Positions 10,271 through 22,432 of a stretch of 64,000 nt of DNA are shown here, one piece after another; position 1 is the first letter of the stretch; the number at the start of each line of letters is the position of its first letter. Source of the DNA: Alligator mississippiensis (taxonomy: Eukaryota > Chordata > Crocodylia > Alligatoridae). Location of the stretch: assembly GCF_030867095.1 (NCBI RefSeq), contig NC_081835.1, positions 16,314,501 through 16,378,500 on the forward strand. Direction: 5' to 3'. Position numbers and translations under genes: made by a program. The notes beneath the pieces are model-generated. The model worked only from the letters and a program-made list of their open reading frames with translations. It was not told the origin of the DNA and made no database searches.

Positions 10271-11099
10271 TCTGAGGGAATTCAAAAACAGTTTCCTATG
10301 CAATGGACATATCATTAACATTTGTCATAGAGTCTGATATTGCTTGCATTCTGTATTAGTTACTTCTATTTTTTTTTTTTAATGAAGCCAGCGTGTGCGT
10401 GTCTCTGTATGTGGGCTTTTAAGAGTCTCTGCGTCTTCTGAACAGAGGCTGAATGTTTTGCCTGAGGAACATTTGAAATCTGCCAGAATGCATGTATAGT
10501 TGAAAACAGAAATTGCAAACCTTATGAAAGAGCTGCTGCCCCTTTGAGTTTTCAGCTCTCCTAACTCATCGGGAAGGAGAAGGGTCTGCCCACGCTTTCT
10601 GAGGGAACTGTGGACTGACTGCAGCTACAGAAATTCTTCCCCGTTCCCTTTTGGGTGGGAAGAAGCTTTTTGGTGCAAATACCAGTCCTTCCCTACCTCT
10701 GCATGATCTGGATCCTTTGTGGTGATCCCTCCTTCAGGAGAAACTGCAGCTCTTAAGCCGTGGGAGTGAGGAAGAATTTGCAACCAGCTCTGTGGCTTTG
10801 TGACTAAAATGAATAAAGTTAACAAAGTCTTGAGGATCATTAAAAAGTCTTCAAGGAGACGGAGATGGAGAGAGGAGCTCAGGTTGGAGGAGGAAGTGGA
10901 AAGCCAGGAATTGTGTGACCCCAGTGGCTTATGCAGACTGCACCTCTGTGTTGGTGGTAAGAAAAATCCTCCTGATTTTTATGATTGACCAGAGATCTGT
11001 GTCTGGTTCAAGTCCATCTCTGATGTCTTGGAAGACCTTCCTAAAGCGTCACTGGCTTGCTTTTCAAGGGCTTACGTGCTGGAGGCTGTAGCTTTTAGG
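10271..11099. other. No gene or repeat recognised
   Basis: A T run near 10370-10381 is the only simple feature. No convincing coding region. Confidence 0.5.
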
Positions 11100-11260
11100 A
11101 CAAAGCATGGGGAAGTAAGACCAGCTCTTCTCCCATTTTTGCCATTGACTCTTTGCACAATCCTCTGCAGGTCATTTTAAACATCTGTAAAGTCAATATA
11201 ATGCTCCCTCTCTCTTACAGGATGCCAAGCAGCTGTGCAAAACTCTCTTAGACCTTTGGT
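11100..11260 (+). repeat. Probable MIR-type relic
   Basis: A worn MIR-like order can be followed: TTGACTCTTTGCACAATCCT, GGTCATTTTAAACATCTGTA, AAGTCAATATAATGCTCCCT and a CTTACAGGATG block. The match is weaker than at 10118-10270. Confidence 0.4.
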
Positions 11261-11899
11261 TGAAAGTGTTCTAGTAGTACAAACTATTTATGCCTTGAGG
11301 TTTCTATATAAAGAAAAATACTTGTAGGGAAACAATGTGAAATAAGAAAAAATGGGGATTGCCAATCCTCTCTGGGGTTTTTTTGTTTGTTTGCAAAGTG
11401 CACCTACAACCAAGGTTACTTGACTGCCAGGTCCTTTTTAATCCATCTCATCCACCCTTTAAGGCAGGTGGATTTGTTCTCATTCTGGTCCCTTTCTCCA
11501 AAAAACAAGCGTTAGATACATGGAAACCATGGGCGGCTTATCTTTCCTTTCATCCATTCACCTGTTTTGCTGTCATCGAAGCTTGTATTGAACTAATGTG
11601 CTAAAAAGAGGAGGATTCCAAAAGCTGGTGGACTTGTTTAATAAGTGTAGATTTTCTTTATTGCATTTAGAAAGTTTCAAAGGGATGTTAAGTACTTATG
11701 AAACGACAATGGTGCCTAATATAGGTCTTTGGCCTTTACACTGTCCAATGATATCTATAGGTGTAGTTCTTCCACTCATGGAGTCTCTCTTTCCATTTCT
11801 ATTTTGTTATCTATCAAGCTACTTCTATGGCTCTGTCATCTACGTAGCGGAGCATCTCAACTGATATTGTTTTATGCGGTCCAAAAGAGGTTGGACAGC
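11261..11899. other. No gene or repeat recognised
   Basis: Nothing supported. Confidence 0.5.
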
Positions 11900-12025
11900 A
11901 TTTCTTGCCTCCTTTTACAAATCAAAGCACAAAGGTTATATAACTCTCCCAAGTTCATACAGACATTTGGAGACGAAGCAGGGAGTTGAGCTCAAGTCTC
12001 CAGAGTCCATAGTATGGTGCTTCAA
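11900..12025 (-). repeat. MIR-type SINE relic, minus strand
   Basis: The plus strand reads as the reverse of MIR: TTTTACAAATCAAAGCACAA, GGTTATATAACTCTCCCAAG, then a GCAGGGAGTTGAGCTCAAGT block. Ends are approximate. Confidence 0.6.
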
Positions 12026-12539
12026 TGGGAAATCCTGACATCTCTCTTCCCCTTCCCACTCCCCCTTTTTCATATGGGTTTAATTTGACAGTTTAATATG
12101 TTTTAGATTAATTTTTTGTTCCTCAAAAGGATTTTAATTAATTTAAGCTGTGCTCTAGAACATGGAGGGTATGGTCTGCCCATCTGGTAAATTCCAGATA
12201 ACATGTGGAGTGGCCGTCCCGACTATTTCTTAATGGACCCTATGTGTAGAGTGGGTTCATGGATTTATGGGAAACCTTTTGGTGTTGTGCTTTGAACTGA
12301 GGCACAGGAAAGCCTTTCTCCATGATCCTTTTTAGAATACTATTGCCATTCATAAGGTAATGCTGTTGTGGTATTTCATGTCTTTCTCCCCCCTCGTGTG
12401 AGGTAGGCAGTAGCTCAAAACATCACCCTGCTACCATCTAGATGATGGCAATGACGGGAATGAATTGCTGCAAAGACATCTGTTTAAGCAAAGGGTGGAG
12501 AGAAACAGCATCCTTCCAGTCCCGTTCTTTGAAGCTGGT
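12026..12539. other. No gene or repeat recognised
   Basis: Nothing supported. Confidence 0.5.
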
Positions 12540-12920
12540 TATTCCAGCCAATTGTATCTTGAAAATAAAATGTAAATGAATGCAATAATTTATTTTGCAG
12601 CCTGGAGGCCTGGTGGTGTGAAAAGATAAGACAGCATTTCCATTGTTTGTATAATGGAGGTGCCTGTTTTGCGTCTGCTTCTGACTCTCTGATACCTTGC
12701 CAGCATTTAAATGTTGCCTTTGTTATTAAAAAATATATATATGGTAGTATAATATCTTTAACAGATTAGCATCCATTTACATAACTGTCAGCTTTCAAGG
12801 CTCTCTGCATTCATATAGATTCTTTAGGAGTAGTGCACAGAAAGCAAAATTGTCATCAAATGGCTTGAGATTGCTAAGGAATAGTTTCATGGGAAGATAA
12901 AAGGCAAATTGCGATGAGAC
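12540..12920. promoter_or_regulatory. Candidate conserved non-coding element
   Basis: AT-rich, non-repetitive sequence with clustered motifs such as AATGCAATAATTTATTTTGC (about 12579-12598), GATAAGACAG and GATTAGCATCCATTTACATA. A short (AT)n run lies near 12731-12742. There is no coding frame. The assignment rests on composition only. Confidence 0.25.
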
Positions 12921-15139
12921 GGTAATTTGTTCAGTTGTATCAGGTCGGAAGGAAGAGCAGGGAGACCCTTGGATGTCTAAGAGCTGCTCTTTGATAGGCT
13001 GAAGAGGGGGAACAAAGGGAGAGAAAAATAACAGTAAGGCATGGCAGTGGCATTTGGATAATCTGTGATCTTATTTTTACTCTTTTAAATGGCCTGTCAT
13101 TTTTCCATGTCTCGTGCATTTTCATAGGGATCCCTCTCTGCCCTTCAGCTCTTTTCCCCCTTTTTTATTTTTTGCAGCTCCTGTGATTTCCCCACTGACA
13201 CTCCCCATTTTATTTCCCCCCTCTTTTTTCCATTTAAAAAAAAAAAAACTTGGCTAGCTTTGCAGTTTCTCTAAGCCTAAAGGCAGATCAAGCAAGAGAG
13301 GACTTGGCACTTGGAAGTATACTGGTTTTTTTGGAGGGTGTGGGGAGGAGGGCAAAACAGAAGTCCAACATGTGGGGGTAGGGGGGTGGGAAGATTGTCC
13401 CTGACACAGAATTATTCCTATTTTCTGATACTTGTCTTTGAACCAGATTTGGGTTCTACAACTGGATTTGGGAGTCTGGGAATCTATATTTGTTCTGAAC
13501 TGAGTCACTCTGTGCTTGTCACATACTGTACTTGTAAAAATAACCCTTACCTTCCACTAACATAACAGGTGTCTTGGAAATAGCGGTGAGTTTGGTAGAT
13601 CTTTAGAATCTGAGGAATGTTGCTCAGCCTTTCAGATCATCTCTGTAAAAATCTAAGTGATACCCAGCCAAGAGCAAGTCTCATCTGCCTCCCAAATGAA
13701 ATCCCCAAGACACTTAATTAAAACTGAGCTGTCCTCATAAATCCCCTCTCATTGCTCCCTGTGTTTGTTCGTTCCTTTCCCATGGCTTTGAAGTGGGTGT
13801 TAACTGTTTGACAAGGTGTGAGGACCCTGCAGAGACAGTCCATGTCTGATGGAAAGGAAATAAAGAGACTCATGGTGATAGCTCGCATTTTTTATTGGAA
13901 CACACCTTTTGTCCCAGCCAATATCCAAGTGCTTTATAAACTCTGGGTAGAAGTGTCAGTGGGGTTCAGTGCCTCAAAATGGAGCCGTACATTAAAAAAT
14001 CACTCCTTTCATTTAGATGCCTAAAAATCTAGCCATTTATTTTCAAAAGACCTGGCTTGACTGGATCCATGTTGGTGATCGAGCTATTCAGAAGTTTTCT
14101 GAAGGTGTTTCTTGGAAGTCTCTAGGGTTGGATATTGTGACTCAGAGGGCAAGAGCAGATGAAAACCGGTTCCTCCAAATGAGCAGAGGGCCAGTGCAGA
14201 CTGAGCACAAGTGTCAGATGGCTCCTGAAAAGAGACTGAGGAGCCACACACTCAGTATGAACTGAATTCCCACACGGACTGCAAATATAGCCCCAAAGTG
14301 ATAATGCTGCAGTGATCCCTTGTGGAAGGAGGAAACAGGTATGGATCACTCAAGGGAGGTCTGGATTTGAGGGAAAAGGTCTGTCCTTTACTACAGCTAC
14401 TTGCATTGTGCAGCTATTTAGAAGGGGACATTCTCCTTCTCAGGGCAGCACACTTGCTACTGCAGCAGCAGAGATCGGCTCTCCCATTTCCTTTGGAAAA
14501 TCTCCCCCTCACCTCCCTTCCCCATACACTTTGTCTGAGCTGATCTGTGCTTAAATCCAAGTCCCAGTCTAGACTAGATATTGGGGAAGGTGAGAGAAAA
14601 AAGCATCTGTCTGCGTCCAATGAAACAGAGACCTAGACCCGATCGGCATCAGCACATCAGTCACACAATGGCTACAATACCTTGCCCAGTGCTGATCAGA
14701 AGATGTGTTGGATGCGAACACGGAGGTACCCCTGATGTAGGACCTCCTCGTTGTCTGCATAGGTTTCCCCGCTGGACCTTAGATACCTTCAGTGAAGTTT
14801 GCATTTATCTTGCTTTTATGTTCTCATTCTAGCTGTTTGGCTTGTGACAGGCAATTTACTGTCCTGCCTGGTTCTCTTCTCTATTTATACCTGAGATGCT
14901 TTGTTGTGCTGCAGTAGATCACTGGGAAACTGAAGGTTTTGTTTCAAGCAATAAATCAAGACTTTAGAAGAAGAGATTAGTTCCTTCGTATATCTCTTAC
15001 CTAAACGTGTACGGTGCGGTATAATCCCTGGTTCCCCCTGTAGCATCACTGAAGAATGAAATAGTTCTTGTTTGGATAAAACAGTGACAATTTCTAAGTA
15101 CATGATGCCTTTTCACTGGAGAGTCTCAGCATGCCTGCC
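12921..15139. other. No gene recognised
   Basis: Short homopolymers (A run near 13237-13248) and unremarkable sequence. A SINE-like scrap may lie near 13870-13950 (CAAGTGCTTTATAAACTCTG), but it is too short to support. Confidence 0.5.
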
Positions 15140-15235
15140 CCCACTTTATTGATGGAGAAACTGAGGCACAAAGAAGTTAAGTGGCTTTGCAGTCATGGGC
15201 CAAGTAAGTGGCAGAGTTGGGAATGGAAGAATGGA
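15140..15235 (-). repeat. MIR-type SINE relic, minus strand
   Basis: The plus strand reads TTATTGATGGAGAAACTGAG, GCACAAAGAAGTTAAGTGGC, then CAAGTAAGTGGCAGAGTTGG, which is the reverse complement of the well-conserved MIR core. This is one of the clearest MIR copies in the window. Confidence 0.85.
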
Positions 15236-16139
15236 AAGGAGGTGTCCCTGATGCTTTGTCCCAGGCTTCAACAACCAGATCACACTGCTAGTTTTGCTGC
15301 TTAGTTTTGTTCTGACCTTTGTGTCTTCCTGTGTGTAGTGGCCATGCCAGCTGGTGTCTGAGAAATACACGTGGTGGGGACAAGTTTGCCCAGGCAGGGA
15401 GCTTCTTCTCACTCCAAATGGAGCCAAAATTGCTGACTTTGACTTTCCTGCTTCTTTAGGAGCAGCTGGGAAGTGGAGATGGATGGAAGTTTCTGTGACA
15501 GCTCACACTCTTTGCCCCAGTCCATCAAACCTTAACAAGTTTGTGAGTGCGATACTGCAAATACTGTTGGGAATGCAGCGGAGGTGTTGTTTCCACTGCC
15601 CTTGGTAATTCTGGGACGCTGAGACTAGTGCAGCCAAGCAGTGGTGGAGAGGTTAAAGTGATAACATCCAAGGGAAATCCTAGTAGCACTATGGCAGCCG
15701 AGCAAGGTCCTGACAGTGAAGTAGAGATGCTGCTTGCCTAAGAAATAAAGGGACTTTTGCATGGGGCAGAAAAGGGAAGAGCCAAGATCAGAATGGCAGG
15801 AGTGTGGGAGAGCTGCACAGGGCCTGGACACAAACAGCTGTGAAACTTTTGGCACTGAGGAAAATGACAGGAGGCTGGAATGGGTGGGTGACCCGCTGTC
15901 AAGGGGCAGCTGCAGCAGGGCAGGCTGTTACAGTGCCGCACCATGAGACAATGGCAGAACTGGCTATAGCTTGTGTGCTCTGGGCAAACAGCTACGCTGG
16001 GATAGAAATGGACACATGACACCTGCACCAGTATAAGTTAAAGTGTATAGGAGTATGCCTGACTTTTTTTCCTGGAGTAAGTCTAGACTAGATTTCTAGA
16101 AAGCTCCTTGTTTCTACCCATGTAGGGATGGATCAAATT
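15236..16139. other. No gene or repeat recognised
   Basis: Nothing supported beyond short open frames. Confidence 0.5.
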
Positions 16140-16520
16140 GGTGTAAACATATTGTATGCCCAGCGCCACATAAGCAGAAGGGCTGGAGTATCATAGGGCA
16201 TTTACACATGCTCTGGAAGGTGGGGGGCACTTTAATTAGTGCAGCTCTGACAGCCACGCTATTTAAAAGCGCCCAGAGTGTCACATGTATCAGTGTTCCC
16301 ATGCTGAAAATTGGCAGCGAGGCACTTTGAACTAAAGTTTGTCAAACAAGCTTTAAAGCGCCCCACCACCATTTTTCAGCCTGGGGATGCTGATGCACGT
16401 GATGCTGGAGGCTGCTGGAGCGCAGGAATTTCCATGTTCCAGCAGACTTGAATAATCGAGTCTGCTCCAGTGCACTGGAATTACACTGCAGGCTCCCTGT
16501 ACATGTATAGGAGCCCATAA
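16140..16520. mobile_element. Palindromic DNA-transposon relic
   Basis: The segment has the look of short foldback transposons: GGGCATTTACACATGCTC (about 16197) and, near the right end, CCCTGTACATGTATAGGAGC. The middle contains GCACTTTAATTAGTGC and other self-complementary pieces (GCACTTTGAACTAAAG, AAGCTTTAAAGCGC). It has no transposase frame and no clear target-site duplication, so the borders are approximate. Confidence 0.45.
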
Positions 16521-18449
16521 AAAAAGGAAATGAGCCAAACCTTCAGTACAGAATCCATGCATAGCCGGCATTGAACTTACCAAACATTAGATATTATATT
16601 TATTTTTCCAGTTGTATTTATTCTGAGTTTGTATTTATGTGCTTATGTCACAAGATGTAAACTAATCTATTGAGCTTGAAAGATCTGCCTTTCAGGCTCA
16701 CTGAGTGATTTCCCTTGTGGTGACTGTTGGAAGGAGAAAACTGTATTTTCTAAATAAATCGTGAACCTCTTTCAAAACCCCAAACATCTCTGTTCTCCCT
16801 CTTCACTAACAGGGTCAGAGAACTGTATTATTTATGGCTCCTTGTGGGACTCCTGCTCCTACGTTCTGTCACAGTTTCAAAGAGAGAATTGCTGTCACAC
16901 GGGGGAGATTGGAGGGCCAGCAAAAACCAACAGCAGATGGTGGTATCTGCAGCCTCTAACAAAGAAAAACTACAGTCGTACAAACAAAGCTTTTGATCAA
17001 ACAAAATTGAGCCAGTGTAACAGGACAAATTGCACTGTGAAAATATTCTCTGTTTCAATATTTCCAGTGATTAAACTCCTCTTCATCTGGAATCCTGTAT
17101 GGCGCGAGAAATTAATTAGCCGATAACATCCTCCTTACAATCAAGACAAATGTTTTTATGTCTCCGCTGAAGGCTAATATTTGCTGAAAAGAGAAGGCTA
17201 ATTCTTTAAAGCTCAGTATTTTTTTGCCTTGATAAATATGTTTCTCTCACTCCATTAAACCTTCCAGAAACAGACTCCATTGATTTTTTCCTACCTCGAT
17301 GCTATATGAAAAGCAGGAGAGAAGTTTAAAACAAGTTTGTGGTTCTGAGCAGCCCCGACTTTTGAAACTGGTTGTGTCTGAGTCCGGAGCTACCTCTGCA
17401 TCCAGCTCTAAAAAACAAAAGGATTGGATGGCAATGCCTTTCATAGTCAGGTCTTTGGTTTGACTACTGACTGGGTTAATAATGATTTCCATCTGCTGGC
17501 TTCTGAATAGAAGTTTATGAAATGGAACTGGTGCTCTAAGTCTGGTGCAGCTGGCACTGAATGGTGCACTGTCTTGGTTTCTATAGGGAAGAAAAGGACT
17601 AAGTAGTCATGGTGAGTCTAAACCTAGGGATTACAGGACTGGATGCTATGGAAACTCCTAATCAAAGTTGACAGAATTGCCACAACCTCTCACATGTAGA
17701 AGGGTCCTTGTAGGGCAGGGTGGAAGATGGGACAAAGAGGCAACCTTGTTTTTGATTATTTACTTTGTGTACTATCAAGGGACTTATGTCCCCACAGTTG
17801 TTGCTTCAGCCTCTCTCACCAGCCAGCCTGAAATTCACTCGCAGAATAATAAAAATAAACCCAGATGATATAAAAGTTAGTTTGAATAGCTTCAAACCGT
17901 ATCCTTCCTGCAATCAATAAGGAATCCCATCAGTCCTGGTCCCCATTATTGACTCAAAAGCATTTTCCCTCCCCTGTTCTCCTGGTGACAGGACTCGTCC
18001 ATTAACAAGGAAAAGCTAAGAGCACAAAGTGCTGATTTCAGGACTTTTGACTCTAAAATGTTGCTCTTTCTTTATATTTGTTCTTCGAAGTCAATGTAAA
18101 GTAATTTTAAAGGCCAACTTTGAGGCTGTTCTGGAGGCTGGGCTAAGTCTGACATTATTAGTTATACAAGATGAGTAAAACCGTCACCATGTGCATGAAG
18201 TGCAGGTGCACTTTGGGCTCACTGGGCATAAAAAGTGGCACATAAATCTGAAATGTCATAAAATGAAAGATGGGGACTAACAGGCTATGGTTGTCATTCA
18301 GGAGCAGGCATCAGCTGTTGTAGTCTTGTAGTGATAGAAGTGAGCAAAATCGGTACAGCTTTAACTCCATGAGGCAGGGTTAAAGTTGCAATGGCTTTGC
18401 TATACTTGTTGATAGGGGCATAAAATGTTACGATTTAACTCTCATTTGA
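16521..18449. other. No gene recognised
   Basis: Mostly single-copy-like sequence. The AT-rich piece at about 17105-17240 (AGAAATTAATTAGCCGATAA and following) could be a conserved non-coding element, but nothing else supports it. Confidence 0.45.
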
Positions 18450-18580
18450 TACCTGCGAGGCAAGGATTTTTGTGGCTGATACCTTTTATTAGACCAACTG
18501 CTTCGTAGGGATAAATTTAAACAAGCTTATGGGTATCACCGTACCCTTCTTTGGGTCTCTGAAAGGGAAGCAAATGTAGC
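18450..18580. repeat. Interspersed repeat fragment
   Basis: The series TTTTATTAGACCAACTGC, AAACAAGCTTATGGGTATCA and CCCTTCTTTGGGTCTCTGAA resembles a reptile repeat with a TTTTATTAGACCAACT...AAGCTTTCGGGTAC pattern. The name of the family is not known to me. Confidence 0.5.
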
Positions 18581-19299
18581 AGAGCTAAATAGCAGATGGA
18601 CAAGGATTTGTGTGAAATCCCACATGTAAAAAAAAAAAAAAAAAAGGATATAAGAGAAATTATCAGGTAGTCAGCAGACAAGAGCAATGCTGTAAACCCT
18701 GGTGAGTGGAAGAGTAGGATGGTTCAGGAGGATCTTCATTACCTGTGAAGTGCAGAGATTAGCAAGTATAAGTGGACCATAATGGACCATGAGTATAGTG
18801 TCTATATTAAATAGTCCATTGGGTCTTGGTGTCCAATAGACTGATAATTTTATGGTCCTAAGATCATCTTACAAAGGTGTATTGTGTATTTCCCTGGAGC
18901 ATGAGAACTTGTTACATGTGTTACACCTATAGATGAGTTGAGGGTGAATCTGTGGAACTGTAGATATTTCAAAGGGGGTCACTTTGCTCCTAGGGAAGTC
19001 AAAAGTAAAATTACTATTGGTATCTATGGGCAGAGTTGGGCCCAAAATGAACACTTTGCAAAAATCTACCCTGAAGTAAAAGGTTGTTCTTTTTTAATTA
19101 TGTCACTGTAACATTACACGATTTTCACCCCTTTAAACCAATAAACCTAATGTTTTGACTAAGGATGGATGATATTGGCTTTGTATGCAGATAAACATTA
19201 TGCCAGGTCTCCAAGCAGACAGACAAGCAGCTATCCTGAAGGAGCTGCTTACAGTAAGTGCTATAACAGCACCTGGCTGCTAGATGATGGGGGCAAGCA
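18581..19299. other. No gene; A-rich run
   Basis: An A tract lies at about 18629-18646. No coding region or recognised repeat. Confidence 0.5.
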
Positions 19300-19740
19300 A
19301 CAGCCTGTGGCCGTGTCCAAACGAGCGCGGCTGTGCGGTACGTGGTGCTGCAGACACGTCTGCGGCACCACCTACTGCACGTTCTGTTGTTCTTCACACT
19401 GCAAGGGAGTAGCGCAGAGCGGGGTTTTTGACCCCTGGAAAACTAAAGCAGAGTAGTGGCGGGAGTTTGCACTGCCCAAAGCTGGAGCCTGGCTGGCTGA
19501 AGCCATACTCCTCTGCCAGCCAGCTCTGCACAGCAGAATCGCTGCTGCTGCAGCCCCACAAGGCCCCCAGGACTCCCAGTAAGGCTGCTGCAGCCACCCC
19601 AGTGCTGGCCCCAGCCATCCTTACCCCACCCGGGGTAACTTGCTGTGAGCCAGAGCGTGCATGGCACAGGCATTCCCTGAGGACAACTAGCAGCAGCACA
19701 AGATGTCCTACCGCTAGTTGTCCCTGGGGAACCAAACATC
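19300..19740. mobile_element. GC- and CpG-richer palindromic repeat
   Basis: A GC-rich block contrasts with its AT-rich flanks. GTGGTGCTGCAGA (19342-19354) pairs with TCTGCGGCACCAC (19359-19371) with one mismatch around a 4-nt loop. GGACAACTAGC (19681-19691) pairs exactly with GCTAGTTGTCC (19713-19723), and the pairing extends weakly outward. The pattern fits a foldback non-autonomous transposon. The open frames on both strands here (up to 134 codons) are by-products of base composition and show no known domain. Confidence 0.5.
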
Positions 19741-20106
19741 CACGTGGCCAATTTGTCTTTAACTGATACCCCAGCATACCCCAGGTAAAGGAAGCCATGG
19801 ACTGCTGAATCTCCCCCAGCCCTAAAGCATATCATCCAGAAAAGCATCCACCCTTGATTTCAAGAGATCAAAATATGGAGAGCCCTTCCCTTGGTAGGTT
19901 GTTTTAAAAGTTTATTCCCCTCACTCTTTTAATTTTTGGAAAATTCCTTTCAATGAAACGCCTTTCTCCACCTGTGAAATCAGGATAATACCTTCCCCCC
20001 TGCATTTGTTGCCCATCTGGTCCATTAGAGCTGTAGGCTTTTTAATATGGGAACTGTCGCTTGCTGTGTGTTTTTGTACAAGTCCTAGTAGAAGGAGTCT
20101 CTAAGA
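19741..20106. other. No gene; possible MIR scrap
   Basis: CTTTCTCCACCTGTGAAATC followed by AGGATAATACCTTC (about 19960-19994) matches the most conserved MIR core on the plus strand, but too little remains to set borders. Confidence 0.4.
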
Positions 20107-20240
20107 CAGGGGTGGGCAAAATGCGGCCCGCGGGCCAGATGCGGCCCACCAGGCCATTCTATCCAGCCCGCAGGGCCCCTAAAAAATTTAGAAAATTAAT
20201 ATTTATCTGCCCCGGCTGCCTGTCATGCGGCCCCCAATGG
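20107..20240 (+). mobile_element. hAT-type element fragment (GGGGTGGGCAAA family)
   Basis: The left end CAGGGGTGGGCAAAATGCGG and the CGGCCCGCGGGCC/GCGGCCCACC interior are characteristic of a short hAT family common in amniote genomes. The expected mirrored right end is missing or very divergent, so the copy looks truncated near 20240. No coding capacity. Confidence 0.75.
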
Positions 20241-21654
20241 CTTGCCTAAGAGCTACCAGAATACCAGTAAGAGGTACAGAAGGACGATGGTGATTTTAGT
20301 TTTAACTGGTCACTAAGAATTTCTGACTGTGGCTATTGTTTTATAACAATATAACTTGGAACTCAGTGTCAGGGGATTTTATGGCTTAAAAGCCAAATGA
20401 TATGCAAAATGTACCTGTTAAATCAAACCTATCAACAGCACTTATATTCAATACCACCAATGAAATAAGTACATTATGCTACCTTATAAACACAATACTG
20501 ACAGCCCTTGGTTATTTTAGAGTTGTGTGTCTGAACTGAAATGATCTAATTTCAAAGACAAATGTCTTGTGGCAGTGACCATTTCTTTCTTATTATCCTG
20601 TACAGAGCGCTGGTGGTTCTCCATAAATAATAGTTCGACTTGTGTATTATCTTTTAACTAACAATCACAGTAAAACACTGCAGAGTGTGCTTGTAGTGGG
20701 TAATGAGGACTTGATTATGAGGTAAATGTAAATGTCTTTCAGCCTTTGGCCTACTAACTTGTCTCGGTGGGTTGTTGCTAACTAATTGCTTCATTAACGT
20801 AACACTAAGGTGAAATGCAATAAGAAGTCTATTAGGGATAATACATGAAGAGGCAGCATGGCTGCAGACAGGAGCAGCATCTGCAGTCAGCATTAGCAAT
20901 AGAAGGTTTCCTTTCTTCTTAGTAAATTGGCAGTCAGCGCACAAGTGGCAGCCCCGCACATGGAGATAAGACTATTTCAATTTCTTGCTTCAGGAGGTTC
21001 AGCTGTCTTCTTGGGAAGACTGATGCCTTGTCCACTGATTTGTGGATTGAGCAAACATACTGTACCGTTTAATTATTAAAGAAGAACAACTTCAGCATTT
21101 CCTCCTCTCTCCTGGCAAAATAAAATATGTTCTTAGACTGAATTCAGCCAGCAATGTTCTACCTACAAGGACACTTTCCTTACAATGCAGAACATATTCA
21201 GCAACACCCAGATTACTAGCCTAGCAAAAATGCAGTTTTTCATGACCCAGTTTCAACCTTTGCAAGAGTATTCAATGACTGCAAGAGGGTGGTGGTGGCT
21301 TTTATTACTTGGACTATGGTAGCCCCAGAATGCTGTTGTGTTAGGTGCAGTACAGAACTGGACGCGAAGACCGCCCCTGTCCCAAAAAGTGTACGGTGTA
21401 AGTTTTATCAGTAATGCGGAGATGACTGCAGCGTGTGCACTGGAGCAACAGAAGCAAAGACATGAAGTAACATCACAGTGCACAAATATTTGCCTCAAAC
21501 ATCATTCCCTTGCCAGCTGCTAAAAGAATATTTATATACTGATGACAAAGACCAGATCTCTAATACTGATAGGGCACAATCTGGAATTTCAGTAATGGTC
21601 CTGAGAGAGAAGTCTCCAAATGAGCCTGTTTCTGCATTTCTGTGGGCTGAGCTA
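20241..21654. other. No gene or repeat recognised
   Basis: Nothing supported. Confidence 0.5.
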
Positions 21655-21770
21655 CATCTTAAGGAAAGTAGGGCTGGAAAGGACCTCATGGGGTCATCTA
21701 ATCCAGGCCTCTGCTCAAGGGGACTCTTGTGGAGGTCTGCTCTCCATTTTCAGTTACACAAGATCTCCTA
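21655..21770 (-). mobile_element. CR1 LINE 3' end scrap, minus strand
   Basis: The plus strand reads GGGCTGGAAAGGACCTCATG, then GGTCATCTAATCCAGGCCTC and TGCTCAAGGGGACT. This is the reverse complement of the CR1 3' untranslated block (AGCAGAGGCCTGGATTAGAT, GACC...GAGGTCC). Only about 100 bp remains. Confidence 0.85.
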
Positions 21771-22095
21771 GGTGCAGCTGATCATATAGGCTTTTTCTAT
21801 CACTTACATTTTGAAATCTTGGGAGGAGGACTTGGAAGATGATAGCAACACATACCCTAGCTCTGTTTGATTACTGAATTTTAGTGTTCACTCATGGGGC
21901 CCTGGATATTTCTTCCTTGGCCTACTGCATGTATCAGTGAAGACTTTAGGTCTATGTGCATAATATCATTGAGTGCGTTTCTCATGAAAGTCTGGACCTG
22001 TGACTAGAACAAGGTGAAAACCAGATGACTGGATCCAGTACTATCAATTGGGCCATTCTTCGTGGAAGACTGTCACTTCTGTCTCCCAGCCTACA
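21771..22095. other. No gene or repeat recognised
   Basis: Nothing supported. Confidence 0.5.
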
Positions 22096-22432
22096 GGTTA
22101 GTGCAGCGATTCTCAACCGGGGTGCAGTGGGATCTTTTGACCGGTCCTGTGAGGTGTAAGGAGATAAGTGAGGAATGAGGAGAAAAGCAGATAAACACAG
22201 GTTCAGGCCGCCTGCACCCACTGCCAGGCCTCTCTGCAAGGAGGTAAGCAGATGCTGTTCCTCGTTCAGCTATCCCTTTGCCTCCTCCCCCCACTCGTGC
22301 TCGGCTGGCCCGTGTGTGAAGAGATGAGCACAGTAATAAATAAATTAGCTTTTGAAATAGGGTGCGGCTCAGTTCCCAAAAGTTATGGAGGGCTGTTTTG
22401 AGCCTATAAGATTGAGAACCACTGGTTTAGTG
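22096..22432. mobile_element. hAT (Charlie-like) non-autonomous element with TSD
   Basis: The element spans 22104-22424, starting CAGCGATTCTCAACC and ending GATTGAGAACCACTG, an inverted-terminal pair typical of Charlie-type hAT elements. It is flanked by GGTTAGTG (22096-22103) and GTTTAGTG (22425-22432), a 7 of 8 match of the 8-bp duplication hAT transposases make. At 321 bp with no transposase frame it is non-autonomous. It belongs to the same broad group as 9105-9498. Confidence 0.88.

Noticed and set aside
19394..19847. Two overlapping 134-codon minus-strand frames
   Set aside because: They lie in a GC-rich palindromic repeat with low stop-codon frequency and have no recognisable domain, signal or splice context.
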